The notes under the pieces: generated by a model
The model's database searches: none
Seen by the model: the letters and a program-made list of their open reading frames with translations, nothing else
Told to the model about the DNA's origin: nothing
Translations under genes and position numbers: made by a program
Shown here: positions 44,801 through 53,500 of the stretch, in pieces
How the letters are laid out: every line of letters begins with the position of its first letter
Numbering within the stretch: position 1 is the first letter of the stretch
DNA from: an uncultured bacterium
GTDB lineage: Bacteria > Bacillota > Clostridia > Oscillospirales > Ruminococcaceae
Reading direction: 5' to 3'
DNA length: 64,000 nucleotides
Assembly (NCBI GenBank): GCA_905215965.1
Contig: CAJMSD010000003.1
Coordinates: forward strand, 124,001-188,000

Positions 44801-47052
44801 CACTTGAAACAGTGACCTTTGCCGATGAACCTGCACTCGCAACGATCGCCAACAGCGCGTTCCTGAATTGTACAATGCTTGATAACGTTACGCTTCCCGA
44901 TACAGTCTCAGCACTTGGAACAAGCGTATTCAGCGGCTGTACATCGCTTAAAACGATAGCTCTTTCAAATGCGATGACAAAAATTCCAGAAAACACATTC
45001 TACGGCTGTACGGGACTTGAAGCGATAACGCTTCCCGATTCGCTCACAAGCATTTCGGCAAACTCATTCTACGGCTGTACGGCTCTTGCCGAGATAGTGA
45101 TTCCGTCAAATGTTAAGACTATCGAGAAAACCGCATTTTATGGCTGTGACGGAATGAAAAAGGCTGTTATCCTCAACAATGTTTCTTCAATAGGAGAAAA
45201 GGCGTTCGGCTATAACGGTTCGGGAGTTCTTCCTGAGTTTACAATTTACGGTTATTACAACTCTATCGCAGAGGACTATGCAAATACAAATGAAATTCCT
45301 TTCGAGCTTTACGGCGAGAGAGATTATTCCGAGCTTTGCGTAGGCTACTATGTTGACGGCGATGGAGTAGTTATCACAGACGGCGACCCCGAGGCAGAGG
45401 ATCTTGTGATTCCCGATACTATCGAGGGACTTCCCGTTGTGAAGATACAGGCTTATGCGTTCAAGAACTCCTCAATGAAGAATGTTACTATCCCAGACAC
45501 CGTAACGGTAATCGAAAAGGGAGCGTTCATAGGCTGTAAAAACCTTGAAAGCGTTGTAATTCCCGAGGGCGTTACAGCAATCCCCGAAAGCTGCTTCGAC
45601 GGCTGTTCATCACTTGCTTCTGCAACAGTTCCCGAAAGTCTCGTATCTATTGATACAAGAGCATTCTATGACTGTGCCGCACTTGAAGGCATCAATTTGC
45701 CCGATACATTCAATTCAGTCGGAAGCTATGCATTCTACGGCTGTGCTTCGCTTGGAAGCTTTAAAGTTCCCGCACAGCTTAAATCACTGGGAATATATGC
45801 GTTCTACGGCTGCGAATCCCTTGACGGCATTGATTTTTCTACAATGAACAGCTCGGCTATAGATATCCCCGATTACGCATTCTACGGCTGCAAGGCTATG
45901 AAACAGGCGGTATTCAGCGAATATGTCCACTCGATAGGCAATTATGCATTTTACGGCTGCGAGTTGATCGAAGATGTATCGCTCAAATACACAGGTTATT
46001 ATTACATTTATTCACACGCATTTGACGGCTGTAAATCGCTGAAGAGCTTCGAAAAGGCTTCATCTAATTCTACGACCTATATCTACGAATTTGCATTCCT
46101 TGACTGTCCGCTCCTCACAGATGTTACACTTGAAAACGTAGCGTACTACAATTCACGTCAGTTCGGTTACAATACGTCTGTAGACGAAGAGGGCAACACG
46201 GTTTATACGCTCACAGAGAATATGATTATCAGAGGCTGGATAAGCTCCGGAACACAGAGCTATGCCGTAAACAACGGTATTACGTACATTCCTACAGGCG
46301 GCTTGGAATATGTCGAAAATGAGGACAGCATAACTATCACAAAGTGGACAAATAACAGCCGCAGCATTACTATTCCCGCACAGATCTGCGGAAAGCCAGT
46401 AACCGTTATCGGAAAGAACGCATTCAGAGGACTTAAAAATCTCGAGGACGTTTACTTCCCGTCAACGCTTAAAGAGATCCAAAGCTATGCGTTTATGGAC
46501 AGCACCGCAAGAGACCTTACAGTACCTTCGTCTGTCGAGAAGATCGGCAACAAGGCATTCTACAATTCAAGCTACGGAGCTTATCTCACATCCGAATTTG
46601 TAATTCTCGGAAACGGCGTTCTCTATGACTACAACGGCACAAAGGAAGAGGTTATTATTCCGTCAACAGTAAAGAGGATAGGAAACGACGCATTTGCGTT
46701 CCACTCGGAAATGACTTCTATCACCGTGCCCGAAAGCGTTGTTGAGGTATGTGACGGAGCATTCTACCGCTGCAGCTCGCTTACAAAGATAGAGCTTCCC
46801 GACAGCGTTGAGAAGATCAGCGTGGGAGCTTTCACCGATTGTTCTTCACTTAAAATGGTCATTATCGGAAAGGGCATTCAGGCAATCGACGCTTACGCGT
46901 TCCATGACTGCGAGAATCTTACCGCATTCTATGGATATGCCGATACCTATACCGAAACCTTTGCAAAGGAATCGGGATACTATTTCGAGGCTTTTGAAGA
47001 GGCAGCCGAAGAGGATACAACAGACGAAGCTTCTGCGGAAACGACAGTCTGA
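41860..47052 (+). CDS. BspA-type leucine-rich-repeat surface protein
   Basis: 1730 residues from ATG 41860 (GGAAAGGAG upstream; the earlier in-frame ATG at 41842 lacks one). Signal peptide to about residue 31, an Ala/Thr/Glu-rich linker (EAPTEAATEAPTE, about 72-94), then long arrays of ~23-residue LRR_5 repeats of the form SLTSITVPDGVTSIPETAFY NC. The arrays are split in three by beta insertions that restart with YxxxxDGVVITDGDPEAEDLV or YVENEDSITITKWTNNS. No dockerin or sortase signal at the C terminus (ends in an acidic Thr-rich tail), so surface retention is unexplained; association with the giant protein upstream is possible. BspA-like proteins mediate adhesion. Confidence 0.9.
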   Translation: MKNKDKKLLSLILSASVTAASLPTGAVNISAEDHSADFSAVNEAVLADTADSAPTVSPLLPSGFKSGAEETATEAAAEAPTEAATEAPTEIETVYFDYTITEEDTVTITKYTGTATDVVIPETIEGLPVTAIGTEAFYNTTAITSVKIPDTVTAIGKSAFYNCDGLKEVTIPDSVVTISDYAFYSCGSVITVNMSKNIETIGTYAFAECANLLAIELPESAKSIGNNCFYNDDALSRIVLPDNITVGQAAFAECDELEYLSLPDNATLAYRSFYGCDKLNKVIFEGTTAVLENEVFKYCPNLQYVVFPEKLDAISGYCFDGCSKLASISLPSTVKTIGEGAFRSCGALKSIQLPDGVSLGNSVFSSCGSLSEVTFNGRCEAIGDACFAYTALTSVTIPEGVKELGASAFYECKKLSEVVFDGELEAIGSTAFLRCYALTSMVIPDTVTSVGAQAFRECTGLKSITVPDSVETMGGGCFYYCTALTDVKLSDNITELGFSDAGFFQSCTSLESITLPSKLTTLGKAVFRDCTKLTSITVPDGVTSIPETAFYNCNSLTEVKLSDEVTYLGNSAFAYCTSLTEAVLPAKLESTGENVFQNCNSITSVTLPINMKVVSQRMFYGMPNLTEVIIPEGVTELSAQSFYGCSSLEAIVIPDTVIEIGSGAFYGCKLLKEISLPSGLTTIRSELFRDCTSLAEFTIPSGVTAIEGSAFYNCTSLTSITVPAGVETIGSWAFGSCTSLASAEIPDTVTSIGEGAFASCTSLTEFTMPDSVTTLGGAVFEFCSSLADITISENVTSLPHRNHGWYNSYHNGMFEGCTSLTTITIPESVTSIGCETFNGCTALEEINLSTNITAIGDSSFANCSALKEITIPAGVTLLDSYLFSSCPSLAKVEFAKGSLLTRVNPRVFSDCTSLTGITLPKTVTYIDYEAFIASGLEEITLPDAVDTMGYRVFQNCASLKSANVPAALAALPESTFNNCSALETVTFADEPALATIANSAFLNCTMLDNVTLPDTVSALGTSVFSGCTSLKTIALSNAMTKIPENTFYGCTGLEAITLPDSLTSISANSFYGCTALAEIVIPSNVKTIEKTAFYGCDGMKKAVILNNVSSIGEKAFGYNGSGVLPEFTIYGYYNSIAEDYANTNEIPFELYGERDYSELCVGYYVDGDGVVITDGDPEAEDLVIPDTIEGLPVVKIQAYAFKNSSMKNVTIPDTVTVIEKGAFIGCKNLESVVIPEGVTAIPESCFDGCSSLASATVPESLVSIDTRAFYDCAALEGINLPDTFNSVGSYAFYGCASLGSFKVPAQLKSLGIYAFYGCESLDGIDFSTMNSSAIDIPDYAFYGCKAMKQAVFSEYVHSIGNYAFYGCELIEDVSLKYTGYYYIYSHAFDGCKSLKSFEKASSNSTTYIYEFAFLDCPLLTDVTLENVAYYNSRQFGYNTSVDEEGNTVYTLTENMIIRGWISSGTQSYAVNNGITYIPTGGLEYVENEDSITITKWTNNSRSITIPAQICGKPVTVIGKNAFRGLKNLEDVYFPSTLKEIQSYAFMDSTARDLTVPSSVEKIGNKAFYNSSYGAYLTSEFVILGNGVLYDYNGTKEEVIIPSTVKRIGNDAFAFHSEMTSITVPESVVEVCDGAFYRCSSLTKIELPDSVEKISVGAFTDCSSLKMVIIGKGIQAIDAYAFHDCENLTAFYGYADTYTETFAKESGYYFEAFEEAAEEDTTDEASAETTV

Positions 47053-47082
47053 TAAGCTCTAAAATTTAATTACACTTCAATT

Positions 47083-47116
47083 AAGGGGACGCTTCTGATT
47101 CGGAGCGTCCCTTTAT
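47083..47116 (+). terminator. intrinsic terminator
   Basis: AAGGGGACGCT ... AGCGTCCCTTT hairpin ending in CTTTAT. Confidence 0.75.
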
Positions 47117-47139
47117 CATAAGAAAATCTATGGAAATAA

Positions 47140-47168
47140 TTGACAGCTGTTTAATAATATGCTAAAAT
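47140..47168 (+). promoter_or_regulatory. sigma-A promoter of ald
   Basis: TTGACA (47140-47145), 17-base spacer, TAAAAT (47163-47168). Confidence 0.7.
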
Positions 47169-47224
47169 ATAATATATTAACAGTTTCTTAATTAATGAAG
47201 CTGACGAAAGGCAGGAAACCGAAA

Positions 47225-48337
47225 ATGAAAATCGGATGCGTAAAAGAAATAAAAAACAATGAATTCCGCGTGGGAATTACTCCCGATAACGTGAGATCAT
47301 ACGTTGACGCGGGACATCACGTATATATTGAGGCAGATGCAGGTGTAGGCTCGGGCTTTGCCGATACTGAATATGTTAAGGCAGGAGCTTCGCTTCTCGA
47401 TAATGCCGAAGAGGTCTGGGAGCTTGTTGACATGATGATAAAGGTCAAAGAGCCGCAGCCGGAAGAATATAAATTTTTCCATGAGGGACTTATCCTTTAT
47501 ACATATCTCCACCTTGCTGCCGATAAAGAGCAGACAGAAGCTCTTCTTGCAGGAAAGGTAAATGCTGTCGCATACGAAACGATTCAGGAAACCGACCGTT
47601 CACTCCCCTGCCTTGCGCCAATGAGCCAGATAGCAGGACGCCTTTCTATTCAGGAGGGTGCAAAGTACCTTGAAAAGCGTTTCGGCGGAGAGGGAATACT
47701 CCTTGCAGGCGTACCCGGAACTCCAAAGGCTAACGTTGTAATTCTCGGCGGCGGTACGGTAGGTATGAATGCGTGTAAAATTGCAGTAGGTATGGGTGCA
47801 AACGTTACAATTCTTGACATAAGCCTCAGAAAGCTTGAAGAACTCGATAACCGCTTCGGCTCACATATCCAGACGCTATACTCCAGCGACAGCAATATCG
47901 AGCGTGTTCTGAAAGATGCAGACCTTGTAATCGGTTCAGTTCTTATTCCTGGCGCTTCTGCTCCTAAGCTCTTCAAGAAAAGATATCTTTCATCAATGAA
48001 GGAAGGTTCTGTTTTCGTTGATGTTGCAATTGATCAGGGCGGATGCGGTGAATCTTCAAGAGTTACAACACACGATGAACCAACATACATCGAGGATGGC
48101 GTAGTTCATTACTGCGTAGGAAATATGCCGGGTGCCGTGCCTAAAACAAGTACGATAGCGCTTACTAATGCTACACTTAAATACGGTCTTGAGATCGCCG
48201 AAAACGGACTCGAAAAAGCTGTAAAAAACAGCTCCGCAATTTCTCTTGGCGTTAATACTTATCTCGGAAAGCTCACCAATAAAAATGTTGCTGCTGCTCT
48301 TGACCTCGATTTCACAGAACTCATTACTCTTTTATAA
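47225..48337 (+). CDS. ald: alanine dehydrogenase
   Basis: 370 residues from ATG 47225, the family start (MKIGCVKEIKNNEFRVGITP); the upstream in-frame ATG 47195 adds ten atypical residues. It reversibly aminates pyruvate to L-alanine with NADH. Seen: pyruvate-site Arg in EFRVGI, Lys in KVKEPQPEEY, catalytic His in YTYLHLAADKEQ, Rossmann VVILGGGTVGMNACKIAVGM, FVDVAIDQGG and NMPGAVPKTSTIALTNATLK. Length is normal. Own promoter and terminators. With gdhA it gives two ammonium-incorporating enzymes in the window. Confidence 0.96.
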   Translation: MKIGCVKEIKNNEFRVGITPDNVRSYVDAGHHVYIEADAGVGSGFADTEYVKAGASLLDNAEEVWELVDMMIKVKEPQPEEYKFFHEGLILYTYLHLAADKEQTEALLAGKVNAVAYETIQETDRSLPCLAPMSQIAGRLSIQEGAKYLEKRFGGEGILLAGVPGTPKANVVILGGGTVGMNACKIAVGMGANVTILDISLRKLEELDNRFGSHIQTLYSSDSNIERVLKDADLVIGSVLIPGASAPKLFKKRYLSSMKEGSVFVDVAIDQGGCGESSRVTTHDEPTYIEDGVVHYCVGNMPGAVPKTSTIALTNATLKYGLEIAENGLEKAVKNSSAISLGVNTYLGKLTNKNVAAALDLDFTELITLL

Positions 48338-48471
48338 ATCAGAATTTACCGCAGCATACCGGAATAAACCTTTCAGAATAAAGGTTCTTCCCCTGCCCTT
48401 TTTCAAAGACTTTTAAACAAATCCCCCTCCCTCTATGCAAGTCTTAAGAACTGTATAGAAATAGGGGGCTT

Positions 48472-48498
48472 GTTGGACAGCTGTCCGACTTTTATTTT
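48472..48498 (+). terminator. intrinsic terminator of ald
   Basis: GTTGGACAG/CTGTCCGAC hairpin followed by TTTTATTTT; a looser stem with CCCCCT and AGGGGG lies just upstream. Confidence 0.65.
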
Positions 48499-48549
48499 AC
48501 CATATTTTTTAAATTTGATATTGAAGCATAAAGCACCCAAAGCAATGCT

Positions 48550-48588
48550 GCCGCAGTAGTCAATGCGATTACTGCGGCGTTTTTTTAT
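48550..48588 (+). terminator. second intrinsic terminator-like hairpin
   Basis: GCCGCAGTA ... TACTGCGGC with a T7 tract; it separates ald from the convergent Crp/Fnr gene. No coding sequence lies between it and ald. Confidence 0.7.
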
Positions 48589-48611
48589 TGGTATTTAATT
48601 ACTATATACAC

Positions 48612-49277
48612 TTAAATCTCAATCAGCTTAAATGCATTTTTCTCAAACTCGATCAGTCCCTCATCTCTCATTTTGCATAGCTCATTTGACATTGCACTTC
48701 TGTCTACGGAAAGAAAATCCGCAAGCTGCTGTCTGTTGAACGGAATGGTTATCATATTGCTTTTCTGACGTGCCGCCTCGTCTGACAAGAAACTAATCAG
48801 CTTTTCCTTTGTTGTCCTTTTGGACATATACCCCATCTTCTGCACAAGCTTTCTGTTCTTTTCAGATATGGCAAAAAACAGATTCTGCACGATTTTTGAG
48901 TGGAACTTGCAGGCAGACGAACAAGTAGTAATAATTCTTTGGGGATCTATGAGTAAAACTTTTATATCCTCTACGGAAAAAACATCATTCATCATGGGAC
49001 TGCTGTCAGGCGCTATATAGGATTCGCCAAACATTTCTCCCGGCATGATAACATTTACAATGCTGCGGTTTCCCCAGTAATCATCATGCTGTATATTGCA
49101 TTTTCCATGCAGCAGTATCATCACACTTGTAACCGATTCGCCCTGCCTGATAATATACTCGCCTTTTTTGTATGCTTTCAATCCAGCCTGCAAGCATGAG
49201 AGCATTGCTTCTATTTCATCATCGTTTACGCCTGAGAAAAGCTGTGTCTTTTTCAGCACTGGTAAATATTCTTTCAT
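48612..49277 (-). CDS. Crp/Fnr-family transcriptional regulator
   Basis: 221 residues from ATG 49277 (AAAGGAG upstream; a longer frame from 49481 runs through the divergent promoter). The beta-roll sensor is at about 10-125 (GEYIIRQGESVTSVMILLHG, VIMPGEMFGESYIA) followed by the dimerisation helix and a C-terminal helix-turn-helix (FNRQQLADFLSVDRSAMSNE). No N-terminal Cys cluster for a 4Fe-4S centre is seen, so it is not a classical FNR. Divergent from the ferredoxin-cupin genes, with a palindrome between, so it probably controls them. Confidence 0.93.
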   Translation of the reverse strand: MKEYLPVLKKTQLFSGVNDDEIEAMLSCLQAGLKAYKKGEYIIRQGESVTSVMILLHGKCNIQHDDYWGNRSIVNVIMPGEMFGESYIAPDSSPMMNDVFSVEDIKVLLIDPQRIITTCSSACKFHSKIVQNLFFAISEKNRKLVQKMGYMSKRTTKEKLISFLSDEAARQKSNMITIPFNRQQLADFLSVDRSAMSNELCKMRDEGLIEFEKNAFKLIEI

Positions 49278-49291
49278 ACGAACTCCTTTAC

Positions 49292-49305
49292 GTTGTAAAT
49301 ACAAC
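49292..49305. promoter_or_regulatory. Crp/Fnr-type palindrome in the divergent promoter
   Basis: GTTGTA-AA-TACAAC, perfect 6-base arms. A plus-strand -10 TATAAT lies at 49328-49333 with no recognisable -35 box, which puts the palindrome centre about 41.5 bases before the expected transcription start, the class II activator position. Confidence 0.6.
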
Positions 49306-49375
49306 AGACTTTCTATTTTCAGTATAGTATAATTAACACGTAAAGTCAAGCTATACATTCCAAAGGAGAATTTAA

Positions 49376-50062
49376 ATGAAAAGAAAAATAATAAAAATTG
49401 ACGAAAATTTATGCATCGGCTGCGGACTGTGCGCTTCTGCCTGTCACGAGGGTGCAATTGAGATGATAGACGGAAAAGCAAAACTTACCCGTGAGGACTA
49501 TTGCGACGGTCTTGGAGACTGCCTGCCAGCTTGTCCCACAAACGCCATTTCTTTTGAAGAAAGAGAAGCTCCTGCCTATAACGAAGCCGCAGTTCTGGCT
49601 GCAAAAAAGGAAAAGGCTGCTCTCCATTCTGGCTGTCCCGGCATGAAAATGAAAACAATGAAGAAGGATACATCATCGCAGTGCTTATCAAATGTAGAAA
49701 GTCAGCTTTCACAATGGCCCGTTCAGCTAAAGCTTGTACCTGTAAATGCTCCGTATTTCAATAACTGCGATCTGCTTATTGCCGCTGACTGTACGGCGTA
49801 TGCTTACGGAAATTTCCATGATGATTTTATACGTGACCGCATTACACTGATAGGCTGTCCAAAGTTGGACGAGGGCAGCTATGCCGATAAGCTGACAGAG
49901 ATTTTCACGCAAAACAGCATTCGCAGCATTACTGTTGCAAGAATGGAAGTTCCCTGCTGTGGAGGTATCCAATATGCAGTGGAAACAGCGTTGAAAAACA
50001 GCGGTAAAAATATTCCGCTGAATGTGATAATCATAGGCACGGACGGAAATATTATAAAATAA
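49376..50062 (+). CDS. two-cluster 4Fe-4S ferredoxin-type protein
   Basis: 228 residues, GGAG upstream. Residues 10-60 hold two cluster motifs, CIGCGLCASAC followed by a second set CDGLGDCLPACP. The remainder is a ~150-residue domain with further Cys (SGCPGMKM, IGCPKLDEG, VPCCGGIQ) seen in Firmicute ferredoxin-like proteins encoded beside Crp-type regulators and hydroxylamine reductase (hcp). No hcp is in this window. Role probably in electron transfer under nitrosative or oxidative stress (inference from family context). Operon with the cupin gene 14 bases on. Confidence 0.85.
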   Translation: MKRKIIKIDENLCIGCGLCASACHEGAIEMIDGKAKLTREDYCDGLGDCLPACPTNAISFEEREAPAYNEAAVLAAKKEKAALHSGCPGMKMKTMKKDTSSQCLSNVESQLSQWPVQLKLVPVNAPYFNNCDLLIAADCTAYAYGNFHDDFIRDRITLIGCPKLDEGSYADKLTEIFTQNSIRSITVARMEVPCCGGIQYAVETALKNSGKNIPLNVIIIGTDGNIIK

Positions 50063-50076
50063 AAGGAGTAATTGAT

Positions 50077-50400
50077 ATGTATAAAAATATCGCAAAACAA
50101 GAAAAGCTCATGCTGAAAGATCAGGTTTCCTATCAGGACGGTCAGGTGGTCAGCAAGACACTGGTGCAGAATGACAGCGTTTCCATGACGATTTTCTCTT
50201 TCGACAAGGGTGAGGAAATATCAACGCACGCAGCTGCCGGAGATGCAATGGTAACAGTTCTCGAGGGTACAGGCAGATTTACTGTTGCCGACAAGGCGTA
50301 TATCTTGAACGAAGGAGAAACGCTCATCATGCCAAAAGGTATTCCCCATTCCGTATTTGGCGAAGAACGCTTTAAAATGCAGCTTGTAATTTCATATTGA
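50077..50400 (+). CDS. single-domain cupin protein
   Basis: 107 residues, AAAGGAG upstream. The cupin barrel is clear: FSFDKGEEISTHAAAGDAMV, VLEGTGRFTVADKAYILNEG and MPKGIPHSVFGEE. The first-motif His pair is reduced to one His (STHAAAGD), while IPHSV keeps the last ligand, so metal binding may still occur. Co-transcribed with the ferredoxin-type gene and presumably under the divergent Crp-type regulator. Substrate unknown. Confidence 0.88.
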   Translation: MYKNIAKQEKLMLKDQVSYQDGQVVSKTLVQNDSVSMTIFSFDKGEEISTHAAAGDAMVTVLEGTGRFTVADKAYILNEGETLIMPKGIPHSVFGEERFKMQLVISY

Positions 50401-50421
50401 TTAACTGCAATAAAAACAAAT

Positions 50422-50475
50422 AAAGCCTCTGTGATGTTACGCTTTGAGCATCGCAGAGGCTTTTGCATTTTTGTT
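50422..50475 (+). terminator. intrinsic terminator
   Basis: AAGCCTCTGTGATG ... CATCGCAGAGGCTT stem followed by TTGCATTTTT. Confidence 0.75.
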
Positions 50476-50535
50476 TAGTTTAAGCTATTGTTTTCTTGTT
50501 TATTATATCTTCTCAGAGGATAAGCCAAATTTCAT

Positions 50536-50562
50536 TTGACATTTTTCAAAAAATGGTATAAT
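50536..50562 (+). promoter_or_regulatory. promoter of the 1500-residue LRR-dockerin gene
   Basis: TTGACA (50536-50541) and TATAAT (50557-50562) with a short 15-base spacer but a TGG extension before the -10. Confidence 0.55.
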
Positions 50563-50594
50563 ATTACTATAAGTGAATTTATTGGAGGTTTAAT

Positions 50595-53500
50595 ATGAAA
50601 CGGCTACTATCAATCTTACTTGCAACAGTAATAACGTGCACAAGTCTTGGCGGAGCTATCCCCTCAAGTGCGCAAGAACCGCCGCTCGATGCACCTACCA
50701 TTGACAGCGAGATCTCTGTCGCAGGTACAAACTCTTTCGGAAGCCTTCTCAGCAGCGAGCTGGATTCCGAGATCACAGAACAAGAAGAAAACAACGGCTG
50801 CAATGTCTTTTCCGCGGAGGTTACCGATAACGAAGTAACCGTGGACTTCGAAACCATATCTGATTGTACTCTTCTTGCCGCAATTTACGACGAATCGGAA
50901 GAAGCTCTCATCGCCACAGGCACTGCTCCCGTAACCAAAGAAGAAACCGAAAAAACAGTCGCCATAGACATTGACGAAATGCCTCAGTATTTCTATCTGA
51001 AAGTGTATCTTGTCGACGAAACAACCATGCGTCCTATGTGCAGCGTCTATGAATCCCCTAACTACACGCAGGAAATGCAGGAGTTTTTCGCAATGACCGT
51101 CGATGATTTCGAAAGCGACCGCATACTTAATTTCGACGAGGACGAAACCAACAATTTTGCCGTTTACGGCGATTCCGCCATTATCGTTCAGTCTGACGAA
51201 ACACAAAATACTATCGTCTCCGCGGACATCGACAACGAAAAATATGTTATCGGAAACGCTGATTCTACAGTAACCTCTCTGCTGGCAGGAGACATTTTTG
51301 CCGTTGAACAGCCGAGCGGCGATAATCTCATAATCAAGGTCGGCGAGATCTCCGTTGACGGCACAACCGTATCCATTACAGGCGAGGAAGCCGAAATGGA
51401 AGAGGTTTTCGATTACGTTAAGATCGATACCACTTCCGGCACAGAAAACGCTGAGTTCGATAATTCAAACCTCACCGACGGCGTTACATACGAGGGCAGG
51501 ACAAGCCAAACAATGCCGCTTCCCTCTCCGATGAAAACAGAATCAGGCAGTGAGAGCGCAGAAGCATCACTTAAATTCAGTTTTAAATTCGCGGAGGGTA
51601 AAACCGATGACGAAACTGCAAAAGCTTCTCTCAGCGGCTCGGTCGGACTGTCTACGGAGGCAACGCTCAAATACTATATCAGCCTGAAACGCCAGTATGT
51701 CGAAGTTAAAGTCAATAATACATTTAATTTCAGCGTCGCTTTTTCATTCTCTATGCAAAAAGAATTCAAACTCGGCACGCTTGATATTTATTTCTGTCCG
51801 GGAGTTTATGTGTCGGTAGTGCCGAAAGTTGTTTTCGAATTTGAATTGACTGCGTCCGTAAGTTTCACCGTCACGAAGACCGACGGCTTCTCTGTTGAGC
51901 ACACAAAAAAAGGCTTCAAGAAAGAAAATCTCGGCAAAAAGCCTGTGATGTCGATCTCGTTAAAGGTTGAGGGAACTCTCAGCGTTGGCGTTGCAGTCGA
52001 AGCGAATATATGCATCATTCACAAGAAAATTTTCAAAGCCGGATTCGAAGCTTTCGCAAAGCTTGAGCTTTCTATCAGCGAAACTACTCCAGTCTCATAT
52101 CTTGGTACTTTCCCCGACTCAAAGCATACCTGCAATGTGTGCTTAGCGGGCGAGATAAGCGTGAAAACAGGGCTTTCATTCAGCGTAACTTTCCTTAATT
52201 CCAAAAAGCTTTCGCTGAAATGGAGTCTTTTCAGCAAGGAAGCGAAGCTCGGCGACTTATACTTCTCCGTCGATCATATGAAGGGTGATCTTACGACCTG
52301 TCCGTATTACTCGTACCGAACCGACTTTGAGATATACAACTCCAAGGGCGAGCTTGTCGAGGACGCGGAGCTGACGATCCGTGACTTTTACGCAAACGGT
52401 AACATAAATAATATCAACGGAACAAAAAATATTTATCTTATCGGCGGAAGAGAATACTGCGTAACGGCGACCGCAGGCGGTGAAACAGCAAAATTAATAT
52501 TTGACGTTAAAAAAAGTCCTCAGCTTATCACAATTTATCTTGAGCCGAGCGATGAAGCGCCCGTGACAACTGCCACGGCTGTTACTACAGTAACAACAAC
52601 GACAACTACTACGACAACAACAACAGACCCAGAGGTTACCATTGACGGAATAACATATTACTGTTATGAGGATCATGCGGAAGTTGTTGATTGTTCACAA
52701 GATGTGGAAAATGCTGTTATTCTATCCGAAGTTAATGGACTGCCTGTAACGGTAATAAATCAATATTGTTATTTATGGTTTTTCCATGGCAATCAAAATC
52801 TAAAAACGGCTTATATCCCTGATAGCGTATCAAAAATAGGAAGTATAGCATTTACCGGTTGCAGTAACTTGACAGAAATTATTGTCGATGATAATAACTT
52901 AAATTATTGCAGCGTTGATGGCGTATTATTTAATAAGGATAAAACGATTCTTCTTGCATATCCTGCAGGTAAGTCTGCAAATGAATACACTGTTCCGGAT
53001 TCAGTTGAGATAATTGAAAGTAACGCTTTTTGCTACTGTGATTATCTTTCAAATGTTATTATACCCGACAGTGTTAGAGTAATCGGAAATTTTATATTTA
53101 GAGGTTGTGCTAATTTAAACAATATTGTTATTCCTGATAGTGTAACAAAAACAGGAAGTGGTGTTTTTGATAGTTGTGATTCACTTACTAATGTGAAACT
53201 TTCAGAAAATGTAACTGATTATTATAATTTTTATGACGATGAATATGCTTATGCGTATGATGGAATATTTCCAGGTTACTTTTGTAATTGTACTATGTTG
53301 AATAATATTACAATTCCTAAAAGCGCTGAAAATATTGAATATATGTTTTTGGGTTGTACTTCATTAACCTCAATCGAAATTCCCGATAGCGTAACTGAAA
53401 TTGGTTCAGCGTTCTTTGGCTGTACTTCATTAACCTCAATCACAATTCCCGACAGCGTTACAAGTATTGGTGATAGTGCGTTCAGTGGCTGCACTTCATT

